From NCBI RefSeq assembly GCF_000244895.1, contig NZ_CM001441.1, positions 3,430,226 to 3,494,225 on the forward strand: a DNA stretch of 64,000 bases. The letters run 5' to 3'. Shown piece after piece: positions 43,646 through 52,680 of the stretch. The notes under the pieces were generated by a model. The model saw only the letters and a program-made list of their open reading frames with translations. It was not told the DNA's origin and did not search any database. The translations under genes were made by a program, and so were the position numbers. The DNA is from Desulfosporosinus youngiae DSM 17734. GTDB lineage: Bacteria; Bacillota; Desulfitobacteriia; Desulfitobacteriales; Desulfitobacteriaceae. Every line of letters starts with the position of its first letter. The stretch's first letter is position 1.

Positions 43646-46600
43646 TTAAGCAAAATTTTTAGTTTGCTGCCAGACTATATTATGTTGATCCATCACTTCA
43701 CGAAGCGCATTCGTCAGCTCATCCTGATCGTTCACCCAAAATTGTCGTTTTCCTTCAAGGACTTTCTGAGTATCCTCAAAGTAGAAATACACCGGCTGAT
43801 TGCCCGGAAAACGTTGGATAATACTTAAAACAAGCTGCATAAGATCACTTTTTTCATGAGAAAACCTTAAGAAGAGACGCTTCGATGCAGCCGGTGACAT
43901 GATAGTTTTATTCTCTCCGGAAGGTTTCAGGTCCTCTAATCTTGTGATTTTTTCGGCAAAAATCTTTTTCTCTTCATCCCGGATATTATACCTGCCAACC
44001 ACAACAACTGCCTGATCATTGCTGAGAGTGCCGGTTTGAGCGAAGACACGGGGGAAGACTAATACCTCAATACCGCCCGTTAAATCTTCCAGAACAAAAC
44101 TAGCCATCATTTCTCCCTTTTTAGTAACATTCTGCCTAAACCCAGTTACCAGTCCGCCTAGAGCAACCTTCTTCTCTTCTTCCCCCTCCAGACATGTTAT
44201 GATATCTGATGAGATATATTCTTTAAGTTGAGGCAAGACGGAAGAAAGGGGGTGTCCACTTAAGTAGAGACCAAGATATTCCTTTTCCATGTTCAAAATA
44301 TCCCGTTCTTTAAAATCCGGCAGCTGAGGAAGCTTGGTCCCTTCATCCATCTCTTCATCTAAATCGAAAAGAGAAAATTGGCCCGACAGCCGGTCTTTTT
44401 GCCGGCGTCCGGTTGTATCCAAAACTTGATCCATTACTGCCAAGGCCTGAGCCCGTGTACAAATCGAACTGAAAGCACCGGCACGGACCAAGCTCTCCAG
44501 GACACGCCGATTTAAAACTTTCTGGTCAACGCGGAGACAGAAATCGTCGAGAGATTTAAAAGGCCCCTCTTGCCTGGCCTCCAGAATCTTTTCTACGACA
44601 TTGATTCCCACATTGCGAATCGCTCCCAAGCCAAAACGGATAGCCTGGTCTTCAATGGAGAATCCAACTTGGCTGTATTGAACATCCGGCGGCAATACTT
44701 TAATTCCACTCGAACGGGCATCTTGAATATAGAAGGATATTTTATCCGATGAACCCATTACAGTGCTTAAAAGCGCCGCCATAAACTCTAAAGGATAGTT
44801 TGCTTTCAAATAAGCCGTCTGATACGAAATCACAGCATAAGCTGTCGCATGCCCTTTATTGAAGCCATACTCCGCAAATTTGGCCATTAAATCAAAAATT
44901 TCTTCCGCATCTTTAAGTGTCAGGCCAAGCCGAAGCGCGCCTGGAATAATCCAAGTTCCATCACTGTCCTGCAAACCATCAATAAAGTTCTGGCGTTCCT
45001 CTGCCATGATTTCTTTCTTCTTTTTCCCCATCGCCCGCCGGAGCAAATCCGCTCGTCCCAGGGAGTAACCTCCTAAATCCCGGGCAATCTGCATGACTTG
45101 TTCCTGATAGACGATAATACCGTAGGTCGATTTAAGGATTGGTTCCAGTTTTGGATGCAGATAGGTAATGTTGCCCCCGCGTTTCCGCCGGATAAATTCC
45201 GGGATCTGTTCCATTGGCCCAGGGCGGTATAAGGCCACGACGGCAATAATATCCTCAAAGCAGTTCGGCTTGAGGTCCTTCAGGATCGTGCGCATCCCTC
45301 CGCTTTCCAACTGAAAGATTCCCGTACTGTTTCCTGAGGCCAGGAGCGAGTAAGTTTTGGGATCATCTAAAGCTAATGTTTGTAAATCAAGCTTGAAGCC
45401 ATGGGTCTCTTCAATTCGCCGCACAGCCTCTTGCAAAATCGTTAAATTCCGCAAACCTAAAAAGTCCATTTTTAAGAGTCCGATTTCCTCGACAGCTTTC
45501 ATGGGAAATTGGGTCATAACAAAGTCTTCTGATGTCCTTTGCAGAGGCAGATAATTCATAAGGGGCTCCTTGGCGATGACGACCCCGGCAGCATGCGTAG
45601 ACGCATGTCTGGTCATCCCTTCCAACGATCTGGCTAAGGTATAGAGCCTTTTTATTTCCTCATCCTCTTCCACCATACGGGCCAAATCAGGGGATACCTC
45701 CAGAGCCTTTTCTAACGTCATCCCCAGATCCGAAGGAATTGCTTTAGCCACTTTATCGACTCGAAACAAAGGGATTGCCAACACTCGTCCCCCATCTCTA
45801 ATGGCTGCTTTGGCACCCATAGTTCCGAAGGTGATAATCTGACACACCTTATCAGCACCGTACTTTTCAGTAACATAGCGGATAACACGTTCACGGCCTT
45901 CCGGATCAAAATCTATATCAATATCGGGCATCGAAACACGTTCGGGATTTAAAAACCGTTCAAAGAGCAAATCAAAGCGCAGAGGTTCAACCGAGGTTAT
46001 CCCTAATAAATAGGCAACCATACTAGCTGCCGCTGATCCCCGCCCCGGACCGACAACGACCCCATTTTCTCTTGCATAACGGCAAAAATCTGCCACGATC
46101 AAAAAGTATCCGGCGAAACCCGTTTGGAAGATAACTTGGAGTTCATAATCCAGGCGCGCACATTCTCTCTCTGTCATTTGTGGATAGAAACGGGGAAAGG
46201 CCTTGCGGCATTCTGCTTCAAGATAGCCATTTAGTGTATAGCCTGAAGGGACCTCGAACACAGGTAAAAAGTTCTCCCCGAAATGAAAATCCATCTGACA
46301 GCGTTCAGCGATCAGGGAGGTGTTTGTCAATAGTTCCGGGTGTTCTCCGAAGAGCATGGCCATCTCCTCTTCAGATTTGAGAAAGAATTCCTCACTTGAA
46401 AAACGCATCCTTGCAGTATCCTCTAAGGTCTTGCCCATTTGAATACAAAGCAGGGCGTCTTGAACAAACGCATCCTCACGTTTAACATAATGTACGTCAT
46501 TGGTGGCCACCATGGGAATCCCCGTACGCTCATGCACCTTCCACATTCCTATTATGACCTTGCGCTGTTCTTCTAAGCCATGATCCTGAAGCTCAAGGAA

Positions 46601-47137
46601 AAAATTTCCCTGGCCAAAAATGCTCTCATACTCCCGGGCACTTTGAACTGCCATTTCCAATTGATCCTGTACCAAGTAATCCGCGACTTCCCCAGCCAAA
46701 CAAGCACTAAGGGCAATAATCCCCTCGGCATGTTTGCGAAGAATTTCTTTATCTACCCGAGGCTTATAATAGAAACCTTCAATATGAGCCATCGAAACCA
46801 GTCGGATCAGGTTGCGATATCCTTGCTCATTCTCAGCAAGCAAGACCAAATGATAATTGGAGTCGTCTTTGCCTGAGATCTTATCCGTCCTCTTATTAGG
46901 TGCCACATATACTTCACACCCGATAATTGGTTTAATTCCTGCTTTCCGGCATGCTTTATAGAAATCCAGGACCCCGTACATCACCCCATGATCCGTAATT
47001 GCCAAAGCCGGCATTTGCAGATCTGCCGCACGCTGGACTAAGTTCTTGATCCGTGCTGCTCCGTCAAGCAGGCTGAATTCTGTATGATTATGAAGGTGAA
47101 CAAAGCCACAGGTTTTTTGAGTTTTTTCAGTCTTTAT
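43646..47137 (-). CDS. dnaE: DNA polymerase III alpha subunit DnaE, apparent AUA start
   Basis: Replicative polymerase of the DnaE type. From residue 11 it reads GFVHLHNHTEFSLLDGAAR, the PHP-domain opening, and later VVGPGRGSAAASMVAYLLGI and PDIDIDFDPEGRERVIRYV with catalytic Asp residues. A C-terminal OB domain has VALGGLVTGFRQNVTKKGEMM. There is no ATG, GTG or TTG in frame between the upstream TGA (47144-47146) and the PHP motif; the first such codon is the ATG at 47014, which would remove the metal-binding HLHNH. AAGGTGA stands 6 bases before an ATA at 47137, giving 1163 residues, normal for DnaE. Confidence 0.88.
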   Translation of the reverse strand: MKTEKTQKTCGFVHLHNHTEFSLLDGAARIKNLVQRAADLQMPALAITDHGVMYGVLDFYKACRKAGIKPIIGCEVYVAPNKRTDKISGKDDSNYHLVLLAENEQGYRNLIRLVSMAHIEGFYYKPRVDKEILRKHAEGIIALSACLAGEVADYLVQDQLEMAVQSAREYESIFGQGNFFLELQDHGLEEQRKVIIGMWKVHERTGIPMVATNDVHYVKREDAFVQDALLCIQMGKTLEDTARMRFSSEEFFLKSEEEMAMLFGEHPELLTNTSLIAERCQMDFHFGENFLPVFEVPSGYTLNGYLEAECRKAFPRFYPQMTERECARLDYELQVIFQTGFAGYFLIVADFCRYARENGVVVGPGRGSAAASMVAYLLGITSVEPLRFDLLFERFLNPERVSMPDIDIDFDPEGRERVIRYVTEKYGADKVCQIITFGTMGAKAAIRDGGRVLAIPLFRVDKVAKAIPSDLGMTLEKALEVSPDLARMVEEDEEIKRLYTLARSLEGMTRHASTHAAGVVIAKEPLMNYLPLQRTSEDFVMTQFPMKAVEEIGLLKMDFLGLRNLTILQEAVRRIEETHGFKLDLQTLALDDPKTYSLLASGNSTGIFQLESGGMRTILKDLKPNCFEDIIAVVALYRPGPMEQIPEFIRRKRGGNITYLHPKLEPILKSTYGIIVYQEQVMQIARDLGGYSLGRADLLRRAMGKKKKEIMAEERQNFIDGLQDSDGTWIIPGALRLGLTLKDAEEIFDLMAKFAEYGFNKGHATAYAVISYQTAYLKANYPLEFMAALLSTVMGSSDKISFYIQDARSSGIKVLPPDVQYSQVGFSIEDQAIRFGLGAIRNVGINVVEKILEARQEGPFKSLDDFCLRVDQKVLNRRVLESLVRAGAFSSICTRAQALAVMDQVLDTTGRRQKDRLSGQFSLFDLDEEMDEGTKLPQLPDFKERDILNMEKEYLGLYLSGHPLSSVLPQLKEYISSDIITCLEGEEEKKVALGGLVTGFRQNVTKKGEMMASFVLEDLTGGIEVLVFPRVFAQTGTLSNDQAVVVVGRYNIRDEEKKIFAEKITRLEDLKPSGENKTIMSPAASKRLFLRFSHEKSDLMQLVLSIIQRFPGNQPVYFYFEDTQKVLEGKRQFWVNDQDELTNALREVMDQHNIVWQQTKNFA

Positions 47138-47154
47138 AGTGGTTCACCTTCCTT

Positions 47155-47187
47155 CAGAAAACCCCCTCGCTTCACATGACGAGGGGG
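47155..47187 (-). terminator. Terminator-like hairpin just before dnaE
   Basis: An 8-bp stem CCCCCTCG/CGAGGGGG (47162-47169 and 47180-47187) followed on the minus strand by TTTTCTG, ending only about 15 bases before the ribosome site of dnaE. It may end the YtoI-like transcript. If dnaE is transcribed from upstream, it would act as an attenuator or 5' UTR structure. Confidence 0.7.
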
Positions 47188-47203
47188 CTATTTTATACTG
47201 TAT

Positions 47204-47295
47204 AGAAAGTATAAACTTGCGTTATATACTTTCTGAGCATAAGTGCAACTAAGGCGGCCGCCCGCGCCTGCGGCTTGGCGCCAGCCAAGTTTTCT
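47204..47295 (-). repeat. Second copy of the dispersed repeat unit
   Basis: The block 47275-47295 matches 15038-15058 in 20 of 21 positions on the opposite strand and can fold as CTTGGC/GCCAAG. It is followed, in the same relative order, by an inverted repeat AGAAAGTATA/TATACTTTCT (47204-47213 and 47225-47234). A very GC-rich stretch (47254-47280) lies between them. It begins directly at the stop codon of the YtoI-like gene. Confidence 0.5.
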
Positions 47296-48633
47296 TTATA
47301 CCATTAGCTCCGGATGGGCTGTCTCAATGACTAATTTCTTATCCCCTATTCTGGCTGTCATCAAACCTTTGGCTACCAAGGCACTGTTGGCCATTACTTC
47401 CACCTCAATACTGCAGTGTTTCTTGGCAACCAGCAATAGCTTGGCGGTAACCTTGATCTCCGTCCCGACCGCAATCGGCTGAAGCTGATAGAGCGTAAAA
47501 TTTTCGGTAATCGCATTCAGTCGATACTTCTTCCGCAGTCCTATATAGCCGGCCATATTCATGACTGTCACTATGACTCCGCAACTGGCTGACCCATAGT
47601 CGTCACTCATGGCATTCGTGATTTCCCCTTCGATCGTGAGATGTTCCGCATCATCAACAAAGCGGAACCCGCTCAGGACAAGATTGTCCACTGTTTCACC
47701 GAATTGCGGTTGTTTCTGGACTTGCTGATAAGCTTCAATAACATCTTGCAGGCTTATGATACCGATTAATTTTCCCTGATCGGCGACTACCGCGATTTCC
47801 CACCCTTCCCAAACCATGATCCGGGAGATATGGGTCACAGGGTCATCTCGTCCGACAAGAAAAGGATTGGCATTCATTACCTCTCTGATCGGCGTCTTAA
47901 CATCGGCCCCGGCGACATCCACTGCGGAAACGATTCCAACCAGAGTCATTTCCTCATCAACGACCGGGAAGCGGCTGTGGTCGGTATCTTGGGAAAGTTT
48001 TCGCCAATCTTCAACCGTTGCATCCGCTTTTAAATAGCTCACATCTTTAACCATAATATCTTCAACCAAAATAAGTTCCTTCTCGATCAAGCGATCATAA
48101 AGAGCCCGATTAATCATCGAAGTAACTGCAAATGTATCATAGGGAGACTGGATAATCACTAACTCATTTTTTTGTGCTAAGGCTATAACCTCTTCATCAG
48201 GTTCGAATCCCCCGGTAACTAACAGGGAACTGTGATGACTCAAAGCAAACATCTGGGCATCGCGACGGTTGCCAACAATACACAACGCTCCATCTTCTAA
48301 GTACCGGGCCATAGTCTTTAATTCCATTGCAGCTATAACAAACTTATTAGGGGAGCGATTGAGATACGCGAAGCCGCAGATAACAACCCCTTCAGCGATT
48401 TGGGAAACTTCATGCAAGGTTAAATCCTCAATTTGCCGCTCTTTAACCCCTTCTATCCGTATGGTTCCAACCTTAGGAATCGAACGGACAAATCCTTTAG
48501 CTTCAGCCTCTTTAATAGCCCGATAAGCAGTCCCTTCACTGACGTCCAACTCCTTGGCAATAAAGCGAACAGAGACCTTGCTGCCAATCGCGAGATCTTC
48601 AATAAAGGTTAAAATTTGTTGATGTTTTGTCAA
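47296..48633 (-). CDS. HTH-DRTGG-CBS-hotdog protein (YtoI-like)
   Basis: A 445-residue regulator-like protein. An N-terminal helix-turn-helix (about 15-50, KELDVSEGTAYRAIKEAEAKG) is followed by a DRTGG domain (about 70-180). Two CBS domains come next (about 190-310, with VEDIMVKDVSYLKADATVED and REVMNANPFLVG) and then a C-terminal thioesterase-like hotdog domain (about 325-440). The same order is known in Bacillus YtoI, whose gene lies near dnaE as here. It may sense nucleotides, e.g. adenosine compounds. The start is TTG at 48633 behind GGGAG. Confidence 0.86.
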   Translation of the reverse strand: MTKHQQILTFIEDLAIGSKVSVRFIAKELDVSEGTAYRAIKEAEAKGFVRSIPKVGTIRIEGVKERQIEDLTLHEVSQIAEGVVICGFAYLNRSPNKFVIAAMELKTMARYLEDGALCIVGNRRDAQMFALSHHSSLLVTGGFEPDEEVIALAQKNELVIIQSPYDTFAVTSMINRALYDRLIEKELILVEDIMVKDVSYLKADATVEDWRKLSQDTDHSRFPVVDEEMTLVGIVSAVDVAGADVKTPIREVMNANPFLVGRDDPVTHISRIMVWEGWEIAVVADQGKLIGIISLQDVIEAYQQVQKQPQFGETVDNLVLSGFRFVDDAEHLTIEGEITNAMSDDYGSASCGVIVTVMNMAGYIGLRKKYRLNAITENFTLYQLQPIAVGTEIKVTAKLLLVAKKHCSIEVEVMANSALVAKGLMTARIGDKKLVIETAHPELMV

Positions 48634-48713
48634 CTTATACGCTCCCTACTATTAACTATATCGGACTATTATTATATCACATGATTGACTATTCAACTAC
48701 GAATTCAGCGGCT

Positions 48714-48899
48714 CTATACATTTTTTCGCCGCCTTTGCGTCATGAGCCCGCCGATTCTTCCGGCATCCTTGGCACTTAAAGAATGCCAGCCATTACTATG
48801 GATCTGATCGAGCAATCCCAGCTCAGCCGCGATCTCCATTTTCAGCGGTTCTAAAGGATCTATTCGTCTCACCTTAGGTTTTTTCTGTTTCTTTTCCAT
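48714..48899 (-). CDS. Alpha/beta-type small acid-soluble spore protein
   Basis: A 61-residue protein with a basic start and the core LKMEIAAELGLLDQIHSNGW followed by LSAKDAGRIGGLMTQRR. The E-I-A-x-E-L-G-L and GRIGG(L/H)M motifs are those of clostridial alpha/beta SASPs, which coat spore DNA. The ATG at 48899 follows GAGGGAGA. It begins 2 bases after the stop of the Cys-rich gene. It supports the spore-forming nature of the host. Confidence 0.82.
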   Translation of the reverse strand: MEKKQKKPKVRRIDPLEPLKMEIAAELGLLDQIHSNGWHSLSAKDAGRIGGLMTQRRRKNV

Positions 48900-48901
48900 T
48901 T

Positions 48902-49039
48902 CTAGATTCTCCCTCTGCTCAAAATAAACCCTTCTTCGTAATGAGGGCAATTTGGTCCGCGTTCACCTAAAATATGTTCCAAACTACAACGGCCTTCAGA
49001 CCCATAAAGACAACGAGTCGTACATGGTTTTCTTGTCAT
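48902..49039 (-). CDS. Small Cys-rich protein before the SASP gene
   Basis: A 45-residue protein: TRKPCTTRCLYGSEGRCSLE and then HILGERGPNCPHYEEGFILS. Four Cys (about residues 6, 10, 18, 31) plus His 22/33 could bind zinc or an iron-sulphur cluster. Not recognised. The ATG at 49039 is 9 bases after AGGAG; the ATG at 49048 is too close to it. It stops with TAG, and its 3' end holds the ribosome site of the SASP gene, so the two are coupled. Confidence 0.6.
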   Translation of the reverse strand: MTRKPCTTRCLYGSEGRCSLEHILGERGPNCPHYEEGFILSRGRI

Positions 49040-49101
49040 TAAATTCATCTCCTATGTCCATAAATTTATCTCTCCTCTCAATAAGTTTGACCATTTCCAA
49101 A

Positions 49102-49134
49102 TAAAAATATCCCACTTGAATCATCAAGCGGGAT
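49102..49134 (-). terminator. Terminator of the UPF0173 hydrolase gene
   Basis: An 11-bp stem ATCCCACTTGA/TCAAGCGGGAT with one mismatch (49109-49119 and 49124-49134), followed on the minus strand by ATTTTTATTT. Confidence 0.8.
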
Positions 49135-49153
49135 GAATGATCTCTATAATGAT

Positions 49154-49849
49154 TTAAACCTCGTAAACATCGCCAGGCTTAAGGGCCTGACCCCGGCTTT
49201 CCGGAACTCTGCGCTGGAGAAGATGTAAGAATTCTTTTACATCCTGAACAATCACCGGAAACGTATTATAGTGCATCGGAATAACGACTTTAGGACGCAA
49301 TAGCAGGGAGGCATGAACGGCTTCCTCGACCCCCATGACAAAATTATCGCCGATGGGAAGCATAGCAACCTCAATGGGGTAACGACGTCCGATCAGTTCC
49401 ATATCCCCAAATAACCCTGTATCCCCTGCATGATAAAGCCATTTTCCTTCCACCTGGAGCAGGAAACCGCAGGCTAAGCCCCCATAAATCGTTTCTCCAT
49501 CAGGGTTTTCTATCCCTGATCCATGTAAAGCTTGAGTAAGCTTAATCCAGCCAAAGGGGAACTGATGCTTTCCGCCAATATGCATAGCATGGGTTTTGGC
49601 ACCCCGGCTCTGGCAATAATTCGCCAGCTCAAAAACAGCAATGATCGGAGCTTCTGTCTGTTTAGACAACTGTATCGCATCTCCTAAATGATCGCTGTGT
49701 CCATGAGTGACCAGAATTGCATCAAGATGGGTAAAGTCTTCGGGCTTAGCTGTAGCGCTTGGGTTACCCGTCAAGAAAGGGTCTATAAGGATTCTTCCTG
49801 CTTCCCCTTCTATTTCGAAGCAGGCATGTCCATGGAAATGAATACGCAT
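49154..49849 (-). CDS. UPF0173 metal-dependent hydrolase (metallo-beta-lactamase fold)
   Basis: A 231-residue protein. Motifs are IHFHGHACFEI near the start, LVTHGHSDHLGDAI (HxHxDH, about 47-60), YHAGDTGLFGDM (about 138-149) and VVIPMHYNTFPV near the C-terminus, so all metal ligands are present. Substrate unknown. The ATG at 49849 follows GGAGG. Downstream of the GH18 gene by 23 bases, probably cotranscribed. Confidence 0.9.
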   Translation of the reverse strand: MRIHFHGHACFEIEGEAGRILIDPFLTGNPSATAKPEDFTHLDAILVTHGHSDHLGDAIQLSKQTEAPIIAVFELANYCQSRGAKTHAMHIGGKHQFPFGWIKLTQALHGSGIENPDGETIYGGLACGFLLQVEGKWLYHAGDTGLFGDMELIGRRYPIEVAMLPIGDNFVMGVEEAVHASLLLRPKVVIPMHYNTFPVIVQDVKEFLHLLQRRVPESRGQALKPGDVYEV

Positions 49850-49872
49850 ACTTTTTAGAAACCTCCTATATT

Positions 49873-50829
49873 TTAACGCCTAACGTACGCTTGAAGCACC
49901 TCCCAGAAAGCAGGATAGCTAAGGTTCATTTCCCAAAGCGCCACACCGCCAATGCCCTTCTGCAGAGCTAAGTCGAGTTTTTCCCTTAAGCTTCTGGGAT
50001 CTTCAAAATATACTGTATGACGCACGCCTCCAGTTTCGTAACGAAAAAATGTACTATGCTGCCTTGCATCCCACTGCAGCGGAGCACCGTATCGCCGCGC
50101 CAGCTCAGTGGCCCGCCGGTAGCTTATAACCCTGCCCCTCCCTTCCTCCGGCCAATCATAACCATAGATCGGAATGCCCATATAGATTTTTTCCCGCGGA
50201 ATATTGGTTATGGCATAATCTAAAACTTGAGTCACCCAGGGAATTGAGGCTACTGAGCCTGGTTCACTTTCCGACCAATGCTCTTCGTAAGTCATCAGAA
50301 TAACTTTATCAACAGCCTGACCGATCAGTTTATAATCAAAGGACCCTCGCCAGACATTCTCAGTATCATCCCAAGTTTTAGCAGGAACATCAATCGATAC
50401 AATAAAATTTGCTTGTTGAAACATCCTGGACCATGTTTGAATCAGTCGGGTAAAAAGAGAACGATCTGCCGGTGCCGCCCTTTCCAGATCAAAATTGACA
50501 CCATCAAGCCGATAATCAACTAAGATATCACGTATGTTTCGCCAAACAAGATTAGCAAAGTCCTGATCCCGCACTAACCGACTCATCAGAGCCGTGGAAA
50601 ATTGGCCCTGTCGTGTCAGATTGCTGACCACCAGGAAAACCTTGATTCCCATGGCGTGGGCCTCATCAATAAGCCCACGGCTTGGGCGCCCGAGGATTGT
50701 TCCATTATTCTGAATCGAAACCTCAAAAATTGCTAACTGGTCAATACTGCTTCCGTAACGCTGGAGATAAGGATAACCCCTTGTTTGCTCTGTTAAGCCA
50801 TTATAAAAGGCAAATACATTTAATGGCAT
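49873..50829 (-). CDS. Glycosyl hydrolase family 18 protein, cortex-hydrolase type
   Basis: A 318-residue GH18 barrel. It starts LNVFAFYNGLTEQTRGYPYL. The catalytic strand is DGVNFDLE (about 109-116), ending in the Glu acid; the first two Asp of the DxxDxDxE consensus are partly replaced (D..N.D.E). It also has VILMTYEEHW and GGVALWEMN. This branch includes spore cortex enzymes such as YaaH and YdhD, but no LysM repeat or signal peptide is seen. The ATG at 50829 follows AAAGGGGG. Confidence 0.85.
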   Translation of the reverse strand: MPLNVFAFYNGLTEQTRGYPYLQRYGSSIDQLAIFEVSIQNNGTILGRPSRGLIDEAHAMGIKVFLVVSNLTRQGQFSTALMSRLVRDQDFANLVWRNIRDILVDYRLDGVNFDLERAAPADRSLFTRLIQTWSRMFQQANFIVSIDVPAKTWDDTENVWRGSFDYKLIGQAVDKVILMTYEEHWSESEPGSVASIPWVTQVLDYAITNIPREKIYMGIPIYGYDWPEEGRGRVISYRRATELARRYGAPLQWDARQHSTFFRYETGGVRHTVYFEDPRSLREKLDLALQKGIGGVALWEMNLSYPAFWEVLQAYVRR

Positions 50830-50883
50830 ACTTATACCCCCTTTCCGACCATCATATGCATGGAGGAAAAAAGAAGTGTAAGC

Positions 50884-51936
50884 TTACTTTGAATGCCGCC
50901 GGCTGAATACCGCCAGTTTTTCCGTTCTGCGCATAAGAATAGTAATCAAGATCCCAAAAACGATCAGGAGAACAACCAGAGCACCTACCCACAGCCCTTT
51001 GGCTCCAAGTACAGCGGCCATCCCAAAACAGGCACTGATTCCGTACATCAAAAGCACAGCCTGCCTTTGTGTAAACCCTGCATCAAGCAAACGATGATGC
51101 AGATGCCCCCGATCGGCCATTGCTATGGATTGCCCCCGCAGCTTTCGCCGAATAATGGCAAAGGTAAGATCTGTAACCGGCATACCCATCACAAGGAGCG
51201 GGAAAACCAATCCCAGAATTGTGGCGGTTTTGAGGAGACCCATGATTGAGATTCCTCCAATAATATACCCTAAAAACATACTTCCCGAGTCTCCCATGAA
51301 AACACGGGCCGGGGGAAAATTAAACAACAGAAAACCGAGGAGTGCTCCGGCTAATGCTAAAGTAAGATGGGCAGCCGAAACTTGATTGATTCCATACGCC
51401 GACCAAAACAACAAAATGGCGACTATAAAACAAATGCCGGCGGCCAGGCCATCCAATCCGTCCGATACATTAACCGTATTCACCAGTCCAACCACCCAAA
51501 AGAGCATTAAAATAATACCTACAGCACTTAGACCGAAGTCCGAAAAGATAACGTCTTTGTCGAGGAACGGGAGGGAAATGAAATCCATGGAAAAACCAAA
51601 GAAGAGGAGCACAGCCGCAGCGGCGATTTGCCAATAAAGCTTATACAAAGGACGAATTTCACGGATATCATCCCAGATGCCAACCGCTACAATGATCGTA
51701 CTTCCAATAAATAAGCCCCAGATATTCTTAGTCCAAGCCTGTGTCACCAAAGCGGTCATCCAAAACGCGGCGTAAATCGCCAATCCGCCCAGCCGGGGAA
51801 TCGGCCGGCTATGAATATGCCGTCCGCCCGGATAAGCAATCGCTCCCCAATGTTTTGCAAGTTTAATAGAAACAGGCGTAGCGATTATTACGATCACCAA
51901 AGCCATCAGAAAGGTCAACCCATACTCATTCATCAT
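50884..51936 (-). CDS. UDP-GlcNAc:undecaprenyl-phosphate GlcNAc-1-P transferase (WecA/TagO type)
   Basis: A 350-residue membrane enzyme of the MraY-like glycosyltransferase 4 family with about 11 helices. It carries HSRPIPRLGGLAIY, GIWDDIREIRPLYKL (DD motif), NVSDGLDGLAAGI and RVFMGDSGSMFLGYIIG. The C-terminal loop MADRGHLHHRLLDAG matches the WecA/TagO His-rich motif. It starts wall polysaccharide or teichoic-acid-like polymer synthesis. An ATG-ATG pair begins at 51936. Confidence 0.92.
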   Translation of the reverse strand: MMNEYGLTFLMALVIVIIATPVSIKLAKHWGAIAYPGGRHIHSRPIPRLGGLAIYAAFWMTALVTQAWTKNIWGLFIGSTIIVAVGIWDDIREIRPLYKLYWQIAAAAVLLFFGFSMDFISLPFLDKDVIFSDFGLSAVGIILMLFWVVGLVNTVNVSDGLDGLAAGICFIVAILLFWSAYGINQVSAAHLTLALAGALLGFLLFNFPPARVFMGDSGSMFLGYIIGGISIMGLLKTATILGLVFPLLVMGMPVTDLTFAIIRRKLRGQSIAMADRGHLHHRLLDAGFTQRQAVLLMYGISACFGMAAVLGAKGLWVGALVVLLIVFGILITILMRRTEKLAVFSRRHSK

Positions 51937-51978
51937 GATTGTTCTTCAACCGCCTTTGCATGCATTACGTATCCCTTC

Positions 51979-52449
51979 CTATACAAGATCAGGAAATCCC
52001 CATTGGCGTAGTACTTCGTAAACAACAACTGCTACAGAATTCGATAAATTTAAGGAACGGGCATCTGCACGCATCGGCAGCCTTAAGGCCGTTTCCGGAT
52101 AGCGTGCCAGGATTTCAGGAGCCAGTCCTTTGGTTTCCTTCCCAAAAAGAAGGTATCCGCCAGGCTCATACGTAACATCTGTATAGGATCGCCCGCCTTT
52201 AGTGGTCGCCAAATAACGCGGGCCCACGGGATTTTTTTCCTCAAACTCGGCAAAATTTTCATAAAGAAAGATATCAAGCAAGTGCCAATAATCCAGGCCG
52301 GCACGTTTAAGGTGCTTATCATCAATGCTAAAACCTAATGGTTTTACCAAATGCAGCGCAGCTCCGGTAGCAGCACAAAGCCGGGCCACATTCCCTGTAT
52401 TAGGAGGAATTTCCGGCTCTACAAGGACAATATTAAGTCTCGTGTTCAA
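51979..52449 (-). CDS. trmL: tRNA (cytidine/uridine-34 2'-O)-methyltransferase
   Basis: A 156-residue SPOUT methyltransferase with the trefoil-knot motifs NIVLVEPEIPPNTGNVARLC at the start, LLFGKETKGLAPEI (about 101-114) and LRLPMRADARSLNLSNSVAVVVYE (about 121-144 in pattern). It methylates the wobble position of tRNA-Leu species; a tRNA-Leu(CAA) gene, one of its typical substrates, is in this window. The start is TTG at 52449 behind AAGGGGA. Confidence 0.93.
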   Translation of the reverse strand: MNTRLNIVLVEPEIPPNTGNVARLCAATGAALHLVKPLGFSIDDKHLKRAGLDYWHLLDIFLYENFAEFEEKNPVGPRYLATTKGGRSYTDVTYEPGGYLLFGKETKGLAPEILARYPETALRLPMRADARSLNLSNSVAVVVYEVLRQWGFPDLV

Positions 52450-52464
52450 TTAGATGGTCCCCTT

Positions 52465-52680
52465 TCAATGACACCCCGCACAATTACCGCTGCATCCCGG
52501 CGAACAGCTTCCGCCCCCGGTTCCTCCCGAAATTCCCGGGCTGGAAAAACCGGAGATATGTCTGGTAAGCCCAATATGTCCGCATTTGCTGCACACAAGC
52601 CGCTCACCTTTTTCTCCCATTTTACACAGTTCTGTGATCACAACCCCGCATTTCGGGCATCCAAATTCATACATAGGCAT
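52465..52680 (-). CDS. FmdB-type zinc-ribbon protein
   Basis: A 71-residue protein with MPMYEFGCPKCG and CSKCGH, the FmdB-family zinc ribbon. A Gly/Ser/Cys-rich tail (CSPGCSGNCAGCH) may bind a further metal. Regulatory protein of unknown target. The ATG at 52680 is 9 bases after GGGAGG. It lies just upstream of trmL. Confidence 0.85.
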   Translation of the reverse strand: MPMYEFGCPKCGVVITELCKMGEKGERLVCSKCGHIGLTRHISGFSSPGISGGTGGGSCSPGCSGNCAGCH

